Shown: in pieces, positions 8,084-17,851 of the stretch
Numbering within the stretch: the stretch's first letter is position 1
Layout: every line of letters begins with the position of its first letter
Source of the DNA: an uncultured Mucilaginibacter sp.
GTDB lineage: Bacteria; Bacteroidota; Bacteroidia; Sphingobacteriales; Sphingobacteriaceae
DNA: 36,685 nucleotides
Direction: 5' to 3'
Assembly (NCBI GenBank): GCA_903915155.1
Contig: CAIWRU010000083.1
Coordinates: forward strand, 1 to 36,685
Notes under the pieces: model-generated
Database searches by the model: none
What the model was told of the DNA's origin: nothing
What the model saw: the letters and a program-made list of their open reading frames with translations, nothing else
Program-made: the position numbers and the translations under genes

Positions 8084-10189
8084 ATGGGAGTAATGGGTTT
8101 TTTGCGTAACCGGATGGGACTGATCGTTGTGATCGTTATCGGGTTTTCGCTTTTTGCATTTATAGCGGGCGAGGTAATACACTACGGTAGTTCGTTTTTT
8201 CACGGTGACAGCAATACAATAGGCGAAGTGGATGGTGATAAAATTGCTTATGCCGATTTTAATACAAAGGTTGATGAGAATACGGCTAATTTTCAGCAGC
8301 AATCGCGCCAAACTGAAATAACACCACAAATAACCGGCTATATACAGGAAACTACCTGGAACGATATGCTGAGCCAGAAAATACTGGCTAAGGAAATAGA
8401 AAAGCTGGGCATAATTGTTAGCGATGACGAGATGCACTCGCTTATACAGGGTGATAACCCAAGCCCACAGATCGTACAGGCTTTCGGCGATCCGCAAACC
8501 GGCCAACTTGACCGGGCAAAGCTGAATAACTTTTTAGCCAACATTACCACCTCAAAAGCCGATACGGCAATGGTAAAAAGATGGGATACTTTTGTTGACC
8601 AGTTAAGAGATAACAAGCGTACCGAAAAGTACCTGGCTTTAGTTAGCAATGGCCTTTATGTTAACGCGCTTGATGCGAAAGATGATTATGAGGCTAAAAA
8701 TAAGCTGGCTAACTTTAAATATGTGAAGCTTGACTACTCATCAATACCTGATAATAAGGTAACCCCAACAGATGATGATTACCAAAACTATTATAACGAC
8801 CACAAGGGCGAATTTAAAAACCCAGCCGAATCAAGGAGTTTTGAATATGTTTCATTTGACGCGTCGCCATCAAAAGCCGACTCGGCTGCCATAAAAGCGC
8901 AAGTTGAAAAACTGGTTCCTCAATTTAAAGCCAGCACCAATGACTCTCTTTTTGTTGAAGTAAACGCCGATACTAAGGCGCCGATCGTATTCCAGCATAA
9001 AGGTTTACTCGATCCTAAAATAGATTCGATAATGTTTAGTGCCGAAAAAGGTTTTGTATATGGCCCTTATCTTTCAAACGGATCATACAAAATATCAAAA
9101 TTGATTGATGAAGTTACCGGGCCCGATTCGGTTACCGCAAGGCATATATTAATACAACCAACCAACGGCCTTGACAAAGCACTGGCAACGGCCGACTCAC
9201 TTAAAAAATTAATACAGGGCGGGAAACCATTCGCCGAGCTTGCTAAAATGTACTCGGTTGATAAAGGTTCGGCTGTAAAAGGTGGTGATTTGGGTACCTT
9301 TGGCCGTGGCTCAATGGTGCAAGCTTTTGATGAAGCTGTATTTAGCGGCAAAAAAGGTGACCTGAAAATTGTTACCACCCAATTTGGTGTACACCTGATT
9401 GAGATCGAGAACCAAAAGGGCTCGCAGAAAGTAGTAAAGGTAGCCACTATTGATAAGCAATTATCGGCCAGCTCATCAACGCAGTCGGCGGCATACAGCA
9501 AAGCACAGGCATTTTTAGGCGCGCTAAGCGGCGATAACTTCGACGCTGAAGCAAGCAAATCAGGTGTAAAAGTTCAGAATGCTGATAACATTACCGGCAC
9601 AGCATCGGCTTTCGGTACAACAACCAATGCCCGTGAAATAGTGAGATGGGCCTACAAGGCAGATGCAGGCGATTTTTCGAACCAGGTATTTACCGTAGGT
9701 AACCAGGATATTGTTGCCCGTTTAACACAGATAAGCCCTAAAGGTACATTACCACTGGATGCGGTGAAAAAACTAATAGCGCCACAGGTAATTTTAGCCG
9801 TTAAAGGTAAAATGCTTAGCGATAAGCTGCAGGCTGCCTTAAATGGTTCATCAACCATTGCACAGGTAGCACAAAAAGCAGGTACGTCGGTTAATCCGCT
9901 GCAAAACATAGTTTTTGCAAACCCTGTTATTCCCGGTTCATCGGCTGAATATAAGGTAGTAGGCGCTGTTTTTGGCTCGCAGCCAAACAAACTATCGAAA
10001 CCGATTGAAGGCCAGGCAGCAGTTTACGTATTTGCCGTTGATAATTTTATTAACCCGGCGCCGCTTGTAAATGCGGTTAGGCAGAAACAACAGATAGGCC
10101 AGGCGCTGTTACAACGCTCGGGCCAGCAGGTATTAGACGCCCTGAAAGATAAGGCGAATGTAAAAGATTACCGCGCTAAGTTCTTATAA
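8084..10189 (+). CDS. PpiD/SurA-like peptidylprolyl isomerase, membrane anchored
   Basis: N-terminal TM, SurA-N-like region, parvulin domain 'ARHILIQP...FAELAKMYSVDKGSAVKGGDLGTFGRGSMVQAFDEAVF...VTTQFGVHLIEI'. Confidence 0.92.
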   Translation: MGVMGFLRNRMGLIVVIVIGFSLFAFIAGEVIHYGSSFFHGDSNTIGEVDGDKIAYADFNTKVDENTANFQQQSRQTEITPQITGYIQETTWNDMLSQKILAKEIEKLGIIVSDDEMHSLIQGDNPSPQIVQAFGDPQTGQLDRAKLNNFLANITTSKADTAMVKRWDTFVDQLRDNKRTEKYLALVSNGLYVNALDAKDDYEAKNKLANFKYVKLDYSSIPDNKVTPTDDDYQNYYNDHKGEFKNPAESRSFEYVSFDASPSKADSAAIKAQVEKLVPQFKASTNDSLFVEVNADTKAPIVFQHKGLLDPKIDSIMFSAEKGFVYGPYLSNGSYKISKLIDEVTGPDSVTARHILIQPTNGLDKALATADSLKKLIQGGKPFAELAKMYSVDKGSAVKGGDLGTFGRGSMVQAFDEAVFSGKKGDLKIVTTQFGVHLIEIENQKGSQKVVKVATIDKQLSASSSTQSAAYSKAQAFLGALSGDNFDAEASKSGVKVQNADNITGTASAFGTTTNAREIVRWAYKADAGDFSNQVFTVGNQDIVARLTQISPKGTLPLDAVKKLIAPQVILAVKGKMLSDKLQAALNGSSTIAQVAQKAGTSVNPLQNIVFANPVIPGSSAEYKVVGAVFGSQPNKLSKPIEGQAAVYVFAVDNFINPAPLVNAVRQKQQIGQALLQRSGQQVLDALKDKANVKDYRAKFL

Positions 10190-10210
10190 GCAAATTAAAA
10201 GTATTTTTGT

Positions 10211-10250
10211 ATCCGGGAACAGCTTTAAATGTTGTTCCCGGATTTTTTAT
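10211..10250 (+). terminator. Rho-independent terminator after the PPIase gene
   Basis: ATCCGGGAACA (10211-10221) / TGTTCCCGGAT (10233-10243), 11-bp perfect stem, then a TTTTTATTTTT tract. Confidence 0.85.
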
Positions 10251-10260
10251 TTTTAAGGAT

Positions 10261-10776
10261 ATGGAAATACAGGAAAATATAATTAACAAGGTTGCGCAAA
10301 GCGGCCTGGTTACTTTAGACCCCGCAAGCTTTTACCCGCAGGGCGAACGTGTGGTATATGATATAAAGGATAACCTGTACATGGAGCTTATACTGCGCGA
10401 AAAAGATTTCCGCGAGTTTGTAAAAGGGCACGACTGGGCGCAGTATGAGGGCAAATATGTGGCTGTTACCTGTACCGCCGATGCCATTGTACCTGCCTGG
10501 GCCTATATGCTGCTGGCCAATCGCCTGGCACCGTATGCGAAAGAGGTTGTGTTTGGCGATGCCGAAGTTTTAGAAACCGTTTTATTTGTTAAAGAAATTG
10601 CAAAAAACGACTTTGAACAATATCGCGACCAGCGTATCGTTTTAAAGGGCTGTGGCGATATACCTGTACCGGTTTCGGCATATGTTGAATTAACTAAAAA
10701 ACTGACCCCTATTGCAAAAAGCCTGATGTTTGGTGAACCGTGTTCAACTGTGCCTATTTATAAAAGAAAAGATTAG
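10261..10776 (+). CDS. DUF2480 family protein
   Basis: Start set at ATG 10261 (MEIQENIINKVAQSGLVTLDP...), since the longer ORF from 10207 runs through the terminator hairpin. Confidence 0.8.
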   Translation: MEIQENIINKVAQSGLVTLDPASFYPQGERVVYDIKDNLYMELILREKDFREFVKGHDWAQYEGKYVAVTCTADAIVPAWAYMLLANRLAPYAKEVVFGDAEVLETVLFVKEIAKNDFEQYRDQRIVLKGCGDIPVPVSAYVELTKKLTPIAKSLMFGEPCSTVPIYKRKD

Positions 10777-10858
10777 TTTTGAGTCTTAAGTTTGTAGTCG
10801 TGACCCCGGAATTATAAACACAGGTTAAACTTACTGCTACAAATTCGGTCAAAATGAT

Positions 10859-11653
10859 ATGAATATAAATCCAAGGGTTTACTTAATAATTTTTGTTTGT
10901 TTTATTAGCCTGTTCGTCGTGAGAGCTTCGGCGCAGGAACTTCCCATAGGAGGCGAACCTGTTTTCAAGGCAGGTGAGCAATTAAGTTACAAATTAAAAT
11001 ACGGCATATTTACCGCCGCAGAAGCCGACCTTCGCGTGGAGAATACCAATATAAAATACAATGGCCACCCGGCCCTGCACATTATAGCCGAGGGAAGAAC
11101 CGCGGGATCATTCGATATTTTTTATAAAGTGCGTAACCGCTATGAGAGTTTTGTAGACGAGAAAACCCTGCAACCCTACTTTTATGCCGAGAATCGGCAC
11201 GAAGGGAGCTGGAAGCACAGCGATAAGGTAACGTTTGACCATGAAACGAATAAAATAACCGCCGGAAAAGGCCCATTCCCGTTTAAGGGGGATGTATTTG
11301 ATTTTGTATCGGCCTATTATTTTGCCCGCAATATTGATATGGCGAAAATAAAAGTAGGTGATAAATTCGAGCTGAGATACTTTTTGGATGATGGTATAAA
11401 CTCCCTTGGGATTACTTATGTTGGCAAAGAAAAGGTAACTTGTAGTATGGGTACGTTTAATTGTCTTAAATTTAACCCGACAATTATCCCCGGGCGTATT
11501 TTCAGGAAGGATAGTAAATTATATTTGTGGATAACAGATGATAATAACAGGATACCTGTAAAAGCGCATGTTGAAGTGGTGGTAGGCAGTTTGACCATGG
11601 ACCTTAGCAGCGCGAAAGGCCTTAAGTACCCGTTGAATCCCTTAAAAAATTAG
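10859..11653 (+). CDS. DUF3108 domain-containing exported protein
   Basis: Signal peptide; 'FKAGEQLSYKLKYGIFTAAEADLRVE' and 'VGDKFELRYFLDDGI...LWITDDNNRIPVKAHVEVVVGSL'. Confidence 0.8.
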   Translation: MNINPRVYLIIFVCFISLFVVRASAQELPIGGEPVFKAGEQLSYKLKYGIFTAAEADLRVENTNIKYNGHPALHIIAEGRTAGSFDIFYKVRNRYESFVDEKTLQPYFYAENRHEGSWKHSDKVTFDHETNKITAGKGPFPFKGDVFDFVSAYYFARNIDMAKIKVGDKFELRYFLDDGINSLGITYVGKEKVTCSMGTFNCLKFNPTIIPGRIFRKDSKLYLWITDDNNRIPVKAHVEVVVGSLTMDLSSAKGLKYPLNPLKN

Positions 11654-11655
11654 TT

Positions 11656-12219
11656 ATGATAGAAGTTGGCAACGTGCTGGTGCATGAGGATGTAGTGAAG
11701 AATAATTTTGTTTGCAATTTAAATAAATGCAAGGGTGCCTGCTGCCTGGAAGGCGACTCAGGTGCGCCGCTCAACGCCGATGAACTGGATACATTGAACG
11801 AGATATATCCCAAAGTGAAGCCCTACATGACCGCCAAAGGTATAGCTACTGTTGAAGAAGTTGGTACCTATGTAACCGATTTTGAAGGCGACTACACCAC
11901 CCCCTGTGTTGATGTAAACAAAGAATGCGCCTACGTAATATTTGAGAATGGCATAACCAAATGCGCCATTGAAAAGGCTTATGAGCATGGCGATGTTAGC
12001 TGGAAAAAACCGATATCGTGCCACCTATACCCTATACGCATAACCAAATACCCTGAATTTGATGTACTGAACTACGATCGTTGGAGCATTTGCAGCCCCG
12101 CCTGTACCTTTGGCGATGAACTGCAGGTGCGCGTACATGAGTTTTTGAAAGGGCCACTCATCCGCAAGTATGGCGAAGAATGGTACCAGGAACTGGAAGA
12201 CGCTGTGGCAGGACTTTAA
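11656..12219 (+). CDS. DUF3109 family cysteine-rich protein (possible metal/Fe-S site)
   Basis: 'FVCNLNKCKGACCLEGDSGAPL', 'GITKCAIEKAYEHGDVSWKKPISCHLYPIR', 'WSICSPAC'. Confidence 0.85.
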   Translation: MIEVGNVLVHEDVVKNNFVCNLNKCKGACCLEGDSGAPLNADELDTLNEIYPKVKPYMTAKGIATVEEVGTYVTDFEGDYTTPCVDVNKECAYVIFENGITKCAIEKAYEHGDVSWKKPISCHLYPIRITKYPEFDVLNYDRWSICSPACTFGDELQVRVHEFLKGPLIRKYGEEWYQELEDAVAGL

Positions 12220-12230
12220 ACTTTATTATA

Positions 12231-12290
12231 CATTTCGATATTCAGCGTTCGATATTTTAATAATGAACATCGAATGTCCAATATCGAATG
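12231..12290. repeat. imperfect inverted repeat, REP-like element copy 1
   Basis: CATTTCGATATTCAGCGTTCGATATT (12231-12256) versus AACATCGAATGTCCAATATCGAATG (12266-12290). Confidence 0.6.
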
Positions 12291-12308
12291 ATGAAGTAAA
12301 TATTTTAT

Positions 12309-12390
12309 GCGTTAAGGATGGCAGCGGATACCGGCCGGTGATTAATGCCCGTGTAGTATGAGCGTACAGCCTGACCCGATAGGGAAACGC
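12309..12390 (+). ncRNA. candidate structured RNA or dispersed structured element
   Basis: Closing stem GCGTT (12309-12313)/AACGC (12386-12390), inner GGC (12320-12322)/GCC (12369-12371), hairpins CGG-ATA-CCG (12325-12333), TGTA-9nt-TACA (12352-12368), CCC-GATA-GGG (12375-12384). Hand-folded only. Confidence 0.35.
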
Positions 12391-12486
12391 CCTAAAACAA
12401 TTCACCGTATCTTTTCTTTATACAATAACCGCTTTTGCAATTAAATTGATAATATTGTAATATTATAAGTATTGCACCATTTACTA

Positions 12487-13623
12487 ATGAAAACAGCTTT
12501 AATAACCGGTATAACAGGTCAGGATGGCGCTTATTTAGCTGAGTTTTTGCTAAAAAAGGGATATGAAGTGCACGGTATAAAAAGAAGGTCGTCCTTATTT
12601 AATACCGAACGTATTGACCATTTATACCACGATCCGCATGAGCCCAATGTGAAGTTTAAGCTGCATTACGGCGACCTGACGGACTCGACCAACCTGATAC
12701 GCCTGGTACAGGAAATACAACCCGACGAGATATATAATTTAGCAGCTCAAAGCCATGTAAAAGTGAGTTTTGACACCCCCGAATACACCGCCAACGCCGA
12801 TGGTGTAGGCGTATTGCGCATACTGGAAGCCATAAGGTTATTGGGCTTAGAAAAGAAAACACGGTTTTACCAGGCATCAACATCCGAACTTTATGGGTTG
12901 GTACAGGCGGTACCGCAGAGTGAAACTACGCCATTTTACCCGCGCTCGCCGTATGCGGTTGCTAAGCTGTATGGGTATTGGATTACGGTTAACTATCGCG
13001 AAGCATATAATATGTATGCCTGTAACGGTATATTGTTTAACCACGAAAGCCCGGTACGCGGCGAAACGTTTGTTACCCGCAAAATTACCAGGGCGGCTTC
13101 AAAGATAGCTTTGGGGCTGCAAAGCTGCCTGTACGTGGGTAACCTGTCGGCCCAACGCGATTGGGGCCACGCAAAGGATTATATTGAGGCCATGTGGCTG
13201 ATGCTGCAGCAGGATGTTGCAGAAGATTTTGTGATAGCTACAGGTGTAACTACTACGGTTAGGGAGTTTATAAAAATGGCTTTCGGCGAATTGGGGATTG
13301 AGATTGAGTTTAGCGGGAAAGATGAGTACGAAAAAGGCGTAATAATTGATATTGACCAGCAAAAGGTTGATGAGCTTGGATTGAACGCCGATGCTTTAAA
13401 GTTTGGCCAAACCGTTGTGAAGGTTGACCCTAAATACTTTAGGCCTACCGAAGTTGAGCTGCTATTGGGTGACCCTACAAAGGCAAAAGAAAAACTGGGA
13501 TGGGTGCCTAAATATGACCTTCAGGCATTGGTTAGCGATATGATACAATCGGACCTGCATTTGGTTAAAAAAGATGATTATCTAAACAAAGGCGGCTTTA
13601 AAACGCTTAACTATTTTGAGTAA
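12487..13623 (+). CDS. gmd: GDP-mannose 4,6-dehydratase
   Basis: '[46 protein letters not shown]', '[48 protein letters not shown]', '[19 protein letters not shown]'. Confidence 0.97.
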   Translation: MKTALITGITGQDGAYLAEFLLKKGYEVHGIKRRSSLFNTERIDHLYHDPHEPNVKFKLHYGDLTDSTNLIRLVQEIQPDEIYNLAAQSHVKVSFDTPEYTANADGVGVLRILEAIRLLGLEKKTRFYQASTSELYGLVQAVPQSETTPFYPRSPYAVAKLYGYWITVNYREAYNMYACNGILFNHESPVRGETFVTRKITRAASKIALGLQSCLYVGNLSAQRDWGHAKDYIEAMWLMLQQDVAEDFVIATGVTTTVREFIKMAFGELGIEIEFSGKDEYEKGVIIDIDQQKVDELGLNADALKFGQTVVKVDPKYFRPTEVELLLGDPTKAKEKLGWVPKYDLQALVSDMIQSDLHLVKKDDYLNKGGFKTLNYFE

Positions 13624-13650
13624 TAGCAAGAAATACTTTATTATTGATAT

Positions 13651-15261
13651 ATGAGAAAGATATTTAGCAGCATCATATTGTTAGTGGTTATCGCAGGAGC
13701 GGCCAGTGCGCAGTCGGAATATCAACCATACTCCTACCAGTTTTACCAAAAGCTTGATGCTGATGCTTATTCTACCTCAACCCGCGAACACACCTCATTA
13801 AAGCCATATTTTGTTGATGATTCCATACTAAAATTTCATTATGACTCATTAATGAATTATGGTGCCGGCAAAAACCACAGCGGTTTGTATAATAAATTAT
13901 TTAATGAGCATTTGATAGATGTTAAATCGCCCAATAGTACTTTTTATGCTGATTTGCTTCCCAACTTTACCATAGGAAAAAATTTGTCGGGTGGCAAGGA
14001 GAATACCTCGTTGGTTTCCTATGGTGCACAAATAGGCGGTACGGTAGGCAATAAGTTGTATTATAATGCCGCCTGGTATGGTAACCAGGGCAATTTTCCC
14101 GAATATGAATCAACCTATATAAACCAAACCGGGGTTATACCTGGCGAGGCCACTGCCAAAGTTTATGGATATAATAACTACGATTGGCAGTATTTTACCG
14201 CCATGGTATCATTTACGCCGATAAAATATCTGAATATTTCTGCCGGTAAAGACAAAACCTTTATTGGTGACGGCTACCGCTCGATACTATTATCGGATTA
14301 TGCAGCATCATACCCGTTCTTAAAATTAACCGGTACTTTGGGCAATGTGAAATACATGGTGATGTGGGCGCATTTTAACGACCCGCAAGACCTGGATTCG
14401 CTGGGGAACCAGCGTGGCAAGTGGGGTGTATTTCATTACCTCGACTGGAACGTGAGCAAACGCCTTTCATTTGGTTTCTTTGATTCGGTGATATGGTACG
14501 ATAAGGATAACCTAGGGCATGCGCGTGGGTTTGATGTTACTTATTTAAATCCTGTCCCTTTCCTGCGCCCGCTTGAGGCATCGAATGGATCGCCGGATAA
14601 TGCGGTGATAGGGCTTACCGGGAAATATAAAATCACAAACGGTATAACTGCTTACGGCCAGTTTTTACTGGATGAGTTCCAGGCTAAACAATTTTTTACA
14701 GATAATGGCAGCTCGCGCAATAAATATGGCTACCAGATCGGTTTCCGGGGGGCAAATTTGTTTGGGGTTGATGGGCTGAACTGGTTGTTAGAGACAAATA
14801 ATGTTAAACCGTACACTTATTCGGAGCGCGGCCCTATAATTAACTATGCCGCCAACGGCGAGCCACTGGCACAACCCTGGGGCGCTAATTACCGCGAAGT
14901 GGTTGGTTTGCTAAATTACAGCTACAAAAGGTTTGATTTCTCAGGCGAGGCTGACTACGGGCATTACGGCCTTGATGTTAACGGCTTGAACTATGGTAAA
15001 GATCCCTTCCAGGATTACACCACCCCGGCAAAAACTGAAGGCAATTACATAGGCCAGGGCCTTACTACCAATATGTATTATTTGGAAGGTAAAGTAGCCT
15101 ACGTGCTTAACCCGAAATATAACCTGCGCTTAGAAGTAAGCGGCATGGTGCGCAATGAAAAGAACGCCCAGTTTAACGATAAAACTTCATTGTTAACCAT
15201 TGGTATCCGCAGCTCATTCAGGCAGATATATGATGATTTGGCGAGTTATAAGACGCATTAA
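13651..15261 (+). CDS. capsule assembly Wzi / gliding-motility RemB-like outer-membrane protein
   Basis: 536 aa, signal peptide, 'GKDKTFIGDGYRSILLSDYAASYPFLKLT' and C-terminal beta-barrel pattern. Confidence 0.7.
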   Translation: MRKIFSSIILLVVIAGAASAQSEYQPYSYQFYQKLDADAYSTSTREHTSLKPYFVDDSILKFHYDSLMNYGAGKNHSGLYNKLFNEHLIDVKSPNSTFYADLLPNFTIGKNLSGGKENTSLVSYGAQIGGTVGNKLYYNAAWYGNQGNFPEYESTYINQTGVIPGEATAKVYGYNNYDWQYFTAMVSFTPIKYLNISAGKDKTFIGDGYRSILLSDYAASYPFLKLTGTLGNVKYMVMWAHFNDPQDLDSLGNQRGKWGVFHYLDWNVSKRLSFGFFDSVIWYDKDNLGHARGFDVTYLNPVPFLRPLEASNGSPDNAVIGLTGKYKITNGITAYGQFLLDEFQAKQFFTDNGSSRNKYGYQIGFRGANLFGVDGLNWLLETNNVKPYTYSERGPIINYAANGEPLAQPWGANYREVVGLLNYSYKRFDFSGEADYGHYGLDVNGLNYGKDPFQDYTTPAKTEGNYIGQGLTTNMYYLEGKVAYVLNPKYNLRLEVSGMVRNEKNAQFNDKTSLLTIGIRSSFRQIYDDLASYKTH

Positions 15262-15323
15262 TGGGAAGGGGTGTCTGTAAGGACACATACATCAGAGAAT
15301 TATAACACAAAGCTTTAATTAAT

Positions 15324-15331
15324 TATATTTG
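15324..15331 (+). promoter_or_regulatory. putative -7 box of the toxin-antitoxin operon
   Basis: TATATTTG exactly matches TAnnTTTG and ends 4 nt before the antitoxin ATG at 15336; no clear -33 TTTG seen. Confidence 0.4.
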
Positions 15332-15335
15332 TACC

Positions 15336-15554
15336 ATGAAAACACTTGTTGCTCATCCAAATACCGATGCTCAGTTAAAAGCTATCATGGCGATTTTTGA
15401 AGCTTTGCAAGTTCCATATTCCGAAGAAAATGAATTGGATGAAACCGAAGAGATAATGGCTAATCCCGCAATGGTTAAACACCTCAATGAAAGTATTGAG
15501 GAATTGAAAGAGGGAAAAACCGTTCGTGTTTCTTTGGATGATATATGGAAATAG
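15336..15554 (+). CDS. antitoxin (DUF2683-like) of a type II TA module
   Basis: 72 aa; 'MKTLVAHPNTDAQLKAIMAIFEALQVPYSEE'; overlaps the downstream toxin by 10 nt. Confidence 0.75.
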   Translation: MKTLVAHPNTDAQLKAIMAIFEALQVPYSEENELDETEEIMANPAMVKHLNESIEELKEGKTVRVSLDDIWK

Positions 15555-15805
15555 TATTCACCCAAAAGGCGATCAAAGACCTTGATCACTGGAAGAAAAG
15601 TGGAGATACTACCAAGTTAAAAAGAATACGTGCATTGATTGAATCTATTTCTGAAACGCCCTACACCGGTATAGGTAAACCCGAGGCATTAAAATATAAT
15701 TATTCTGGAATGTGGTCAAGACGAATAGATCAGGAACACAGATTGATTTATAAAGTTGAAGACTCCATACTCCAAATAATTTCCTTAAGAAAACATTACG
15801 AATAG
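15545..15805 (+). CDS. Txe/YoeB family mRNA interferase toxin
   Basis: 'GIGKPEALKYNYSGMWSRRIDQEHRLIYKVED...SLRKHYE' matches the YoeB pattern GKPExLK..SG.WSRRI..EHRL.Y and C-terminal HY. Confidence 0.92.
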   Translation: MEIVFTQKAIKDLDHWKKSGDTTKLKRIRALIESISETPYTGIGKPEALKYNYSGMWSRRIDQEHRLIYKVEDSILQIISLRKHYE

Positions 15806-15813
15806 CCAGGACA

Positions 15814-17742
15814 TTAAGACGCTATCGTATGCGCGTTTCTTTCCCCTAACAAAGCTTTAACTTTATCAGCTATTGATCTGGCATCGTAGCCGCATTCGGC
15901 CCATAGTTCAGGTTGTTCGCCGTGTTCAATTACTTTATCAGGTATGCCCAGGCGGGTAACATTAACGTGTATGTCATTATCCACCATAAATTCAATTACT
16001 GCGCTGCCCATGCCACCTTCCAAACAACCATCTTCAACGGTAATTACTTTCTTGAATTTTGCGAAAACATCGCGCAGCAAAGCTTCGTCCAATGGCTTTA
16101 CAAAACGCAGATCGTAGTGGGCAGGGTAATAGCCTTCGGCATTTAATTCGGCGGTAGCTTTTACCACTTCGTTGCCTATGGCGCCTATGGAAAGTATGGC
16201 TATCTCTTCGCCATCGCATATCTTGCGGCCCTTACCTACGGGTATAGCTTTCATTGGGCGTTGCCAATCCACCATCACGCCGTTACCACGCGGGTAGCGT
16301 ATCACAAACGGCCCCATGTCGTCCTGTTGGGCGGTGAACATCAGGTTGCGCAGTTCTTCCTCGTTCATAGGAGCTGATACCGTCATATTAGGTATGCAGC
16401 GCATAAAGGCCAGGTCGTACGCGCCGTGGTGTGTGGGGCCGTCGGCACCGGCAAAGCCCGCCCTGTCGAGGCAAAATATTACGTTAAGATTCTGTATGGC
16501 TACATCATGTATCACCTGGTCGTACGCGCGTTGCATAAAGCTGGAATAGATGTTGCAGAAAGGTATCAACCCTTGTGTAGCCAAACCCGCAGAGAACGTT
16601 ACGGCATGCTGCTCGGCAATACCTACGTCGAACGCGCGTTTTGGCATGGCCTTCATCATCAGGTTTAATGAGCAGCCCGATGGCATGGCCGGGGTGATAC
16701 CCATTATTTTAGGGTTGGCTTCGGCCAGCTCAATTATGGTATGACCGAACACGTCCTGGTATTTTGGCGGTTGCGGCTTATCGTACTTCGTTTTCTTTAT
16801 CTCGCCGGTTATCTTGTCGAATAAGCCGGGGGCGTGCCATTTGGTTTGGTCTTTTTCGGCCAGTGCATAGCCTTTACCTTTTGTGGTAACGCAATGTAAA
16901 AGCTTTGGCCCCGGTATATCGCGCAAATCGTTCAATACTTTTACCAGGTGTTTTACATCGTGACCGTCTATCGGCCCGAAATAACGGAAATGAAGCGCTT
17001 CGAAAAAGTTGCTGCGTTTAAGCAGGGTGCCTTTAATGCTTTTTTCTATTTTCTTGGCGAACTTAAAAGCATCGGGCCCCATGGAAGATATTTTGGCCAA
17101 TACGGTTCCAATATCATCCCTAAAGCGGTTATAAGGCTTTGAGGTGGTAATATCCGTAAGGTATTCCTTCAAAGCGCCCACGTTAGGGTCGATGGACATG
17201 TTATTGTCGTTCAATATCACCAGCAGGTTCGAGTTTTCGATGCCGGCATGGTTTAGCGCTTCAAAAGCTATACCGGCTGTCATGGCGCCATCGCCAATAA
17301 CGGCAACGTGCTGGCGGTCGGTTTCGCCTTTGTATTGCGATGCAACGGCCATGCCCAAAGCCACTGAAATAGAGGTAGACGAGTGCCCAACGCCAAAAGT
17401 ATCATATATACTTTCTGACCGTTTAGGGAAACCGCTTATGCCTTTATAAACACGGTTGGTATGGAAATTTTCGCGGCGACCGGTTAGTATCTTATGGCCG
17501 TAAGCCTGGTGGCCTACGTCCCACACCAATTGGTCGTACGGAGTGTTTAATACATATTGCAGGGCAACTGTTAATTCAACCACACCCAGGCTTGCGGCAA
17601 AATGCCCGCCGTTTACCGATACCACATCAATAATATACTGGCGTAGTTCCTGGCATACCTGCTCAAGTTGGTCTTCATTAAGTTGCTTTAAATCAGAGGG
17701 GTAGTTTATATTTTGAAGTAAATTTCCGGCCGGTACCTGCAT
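15814..17742 (-). CDS. dxs: 1-deoxy-D-xylulose-5-phosphate synthase
   Basis: 'WDVGHQAYGHKILTGRR', 'GVGHSSTSISVALGMAVA', 'VIGDGAMTAGIAFEALNHAG', 'DRAGFAGADGPTHHGAYDLAFMRCIPNM'. Confidence 0.98.
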   Translation of the reverse strand: MQVPAGNLLQNINYPSDLKQLNEDQLEQVCQELRQYIIDVVSVNGGHFAASLGVVELTVALQYVLNTPYDQLVWDVGHQAYGHKILTGRRENFHTNRVYKGISGFPKRSESIYDTFGVGHSSTSISVALGMAVASQYKGETDRQHVAVIGDGAMTAGIAFEALNHAGIENSNLLVILNDNNMSIDPNVGALKEYLTDITTSKPYNRFRDDIGTVLAKISSMGPDAFKFAKKIEKSIKGTLLKRSNFFEALHFRYFGPIDGHDVKHLVKVLNDLRDIPGPKLLHCVTTKGKGYALAEKDQTKWHAPGLFDKITGEIKKTKYDKPQPPKYQDVFGHTIIELAEANPKIMGITPAMPSGCSLNLMMKAMPKRAFDVGIAEQHAVTFSAGLATQGLIPFCNIYSSFMQRAYDQVIHDVAIQNLNVIFCLDRAGFAGADGPTHHGAYDLAFMRCIPNMTVSAPMNEEELRNLMFTAQQDDMGPFVIRYPRGNGVMVDWQRPMKAIPVGKGRKICDGEEIAILSIGAIGNEVVKATAELNAEGYYPAHYDLRFVKPLDEALLRDVFAKFKKVITVEDGCLEGGMGSAVIEFMVDNDIHVNVTRLGIPDKVIEHGEQPELWAECGYDARSIADKVKALLGERNAHTIAS

Positions 17743-17851
17743 TGCAATCGGGTAACATTGTTTTAACTTACAAAGTAATGGATTTTATTGTAAAAACAGG
17801 ACATAGTGGTGTAAATATTGTTTTTGGTTAAAACTGATGGGGGTAGCCTGT

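Noticed and set aside
8021-9990. Several long minus-strand ORFs opposite the PPIase gene (8021..8506, 8338..8649, 9067..9558, 9652..9990)
   Set aside because: They are antisense shadows of a convincing coding gene; translations have no recognisable domain.
10207-10260. N-terminal extension of the DUF2480 ORF
   Set aside because: Lies over a clear Rho-independent terminator hairpin; ATG at 10261 fits better.
10791-10851. Interleaved inverted repeats TTTGTAG/CTACAAA and TGACC/GGTCA before the DUF3108 gene
   Set aside because: Short arms with ~40-nt spacing; plausible by chance and no other support.
12170-12361. 63-aa plus-strand ORF after DUF3109
   Set aside because: Overlaps DUF3109 in another frame and then reads through the REP-like repeat and the candidate ncRNA.
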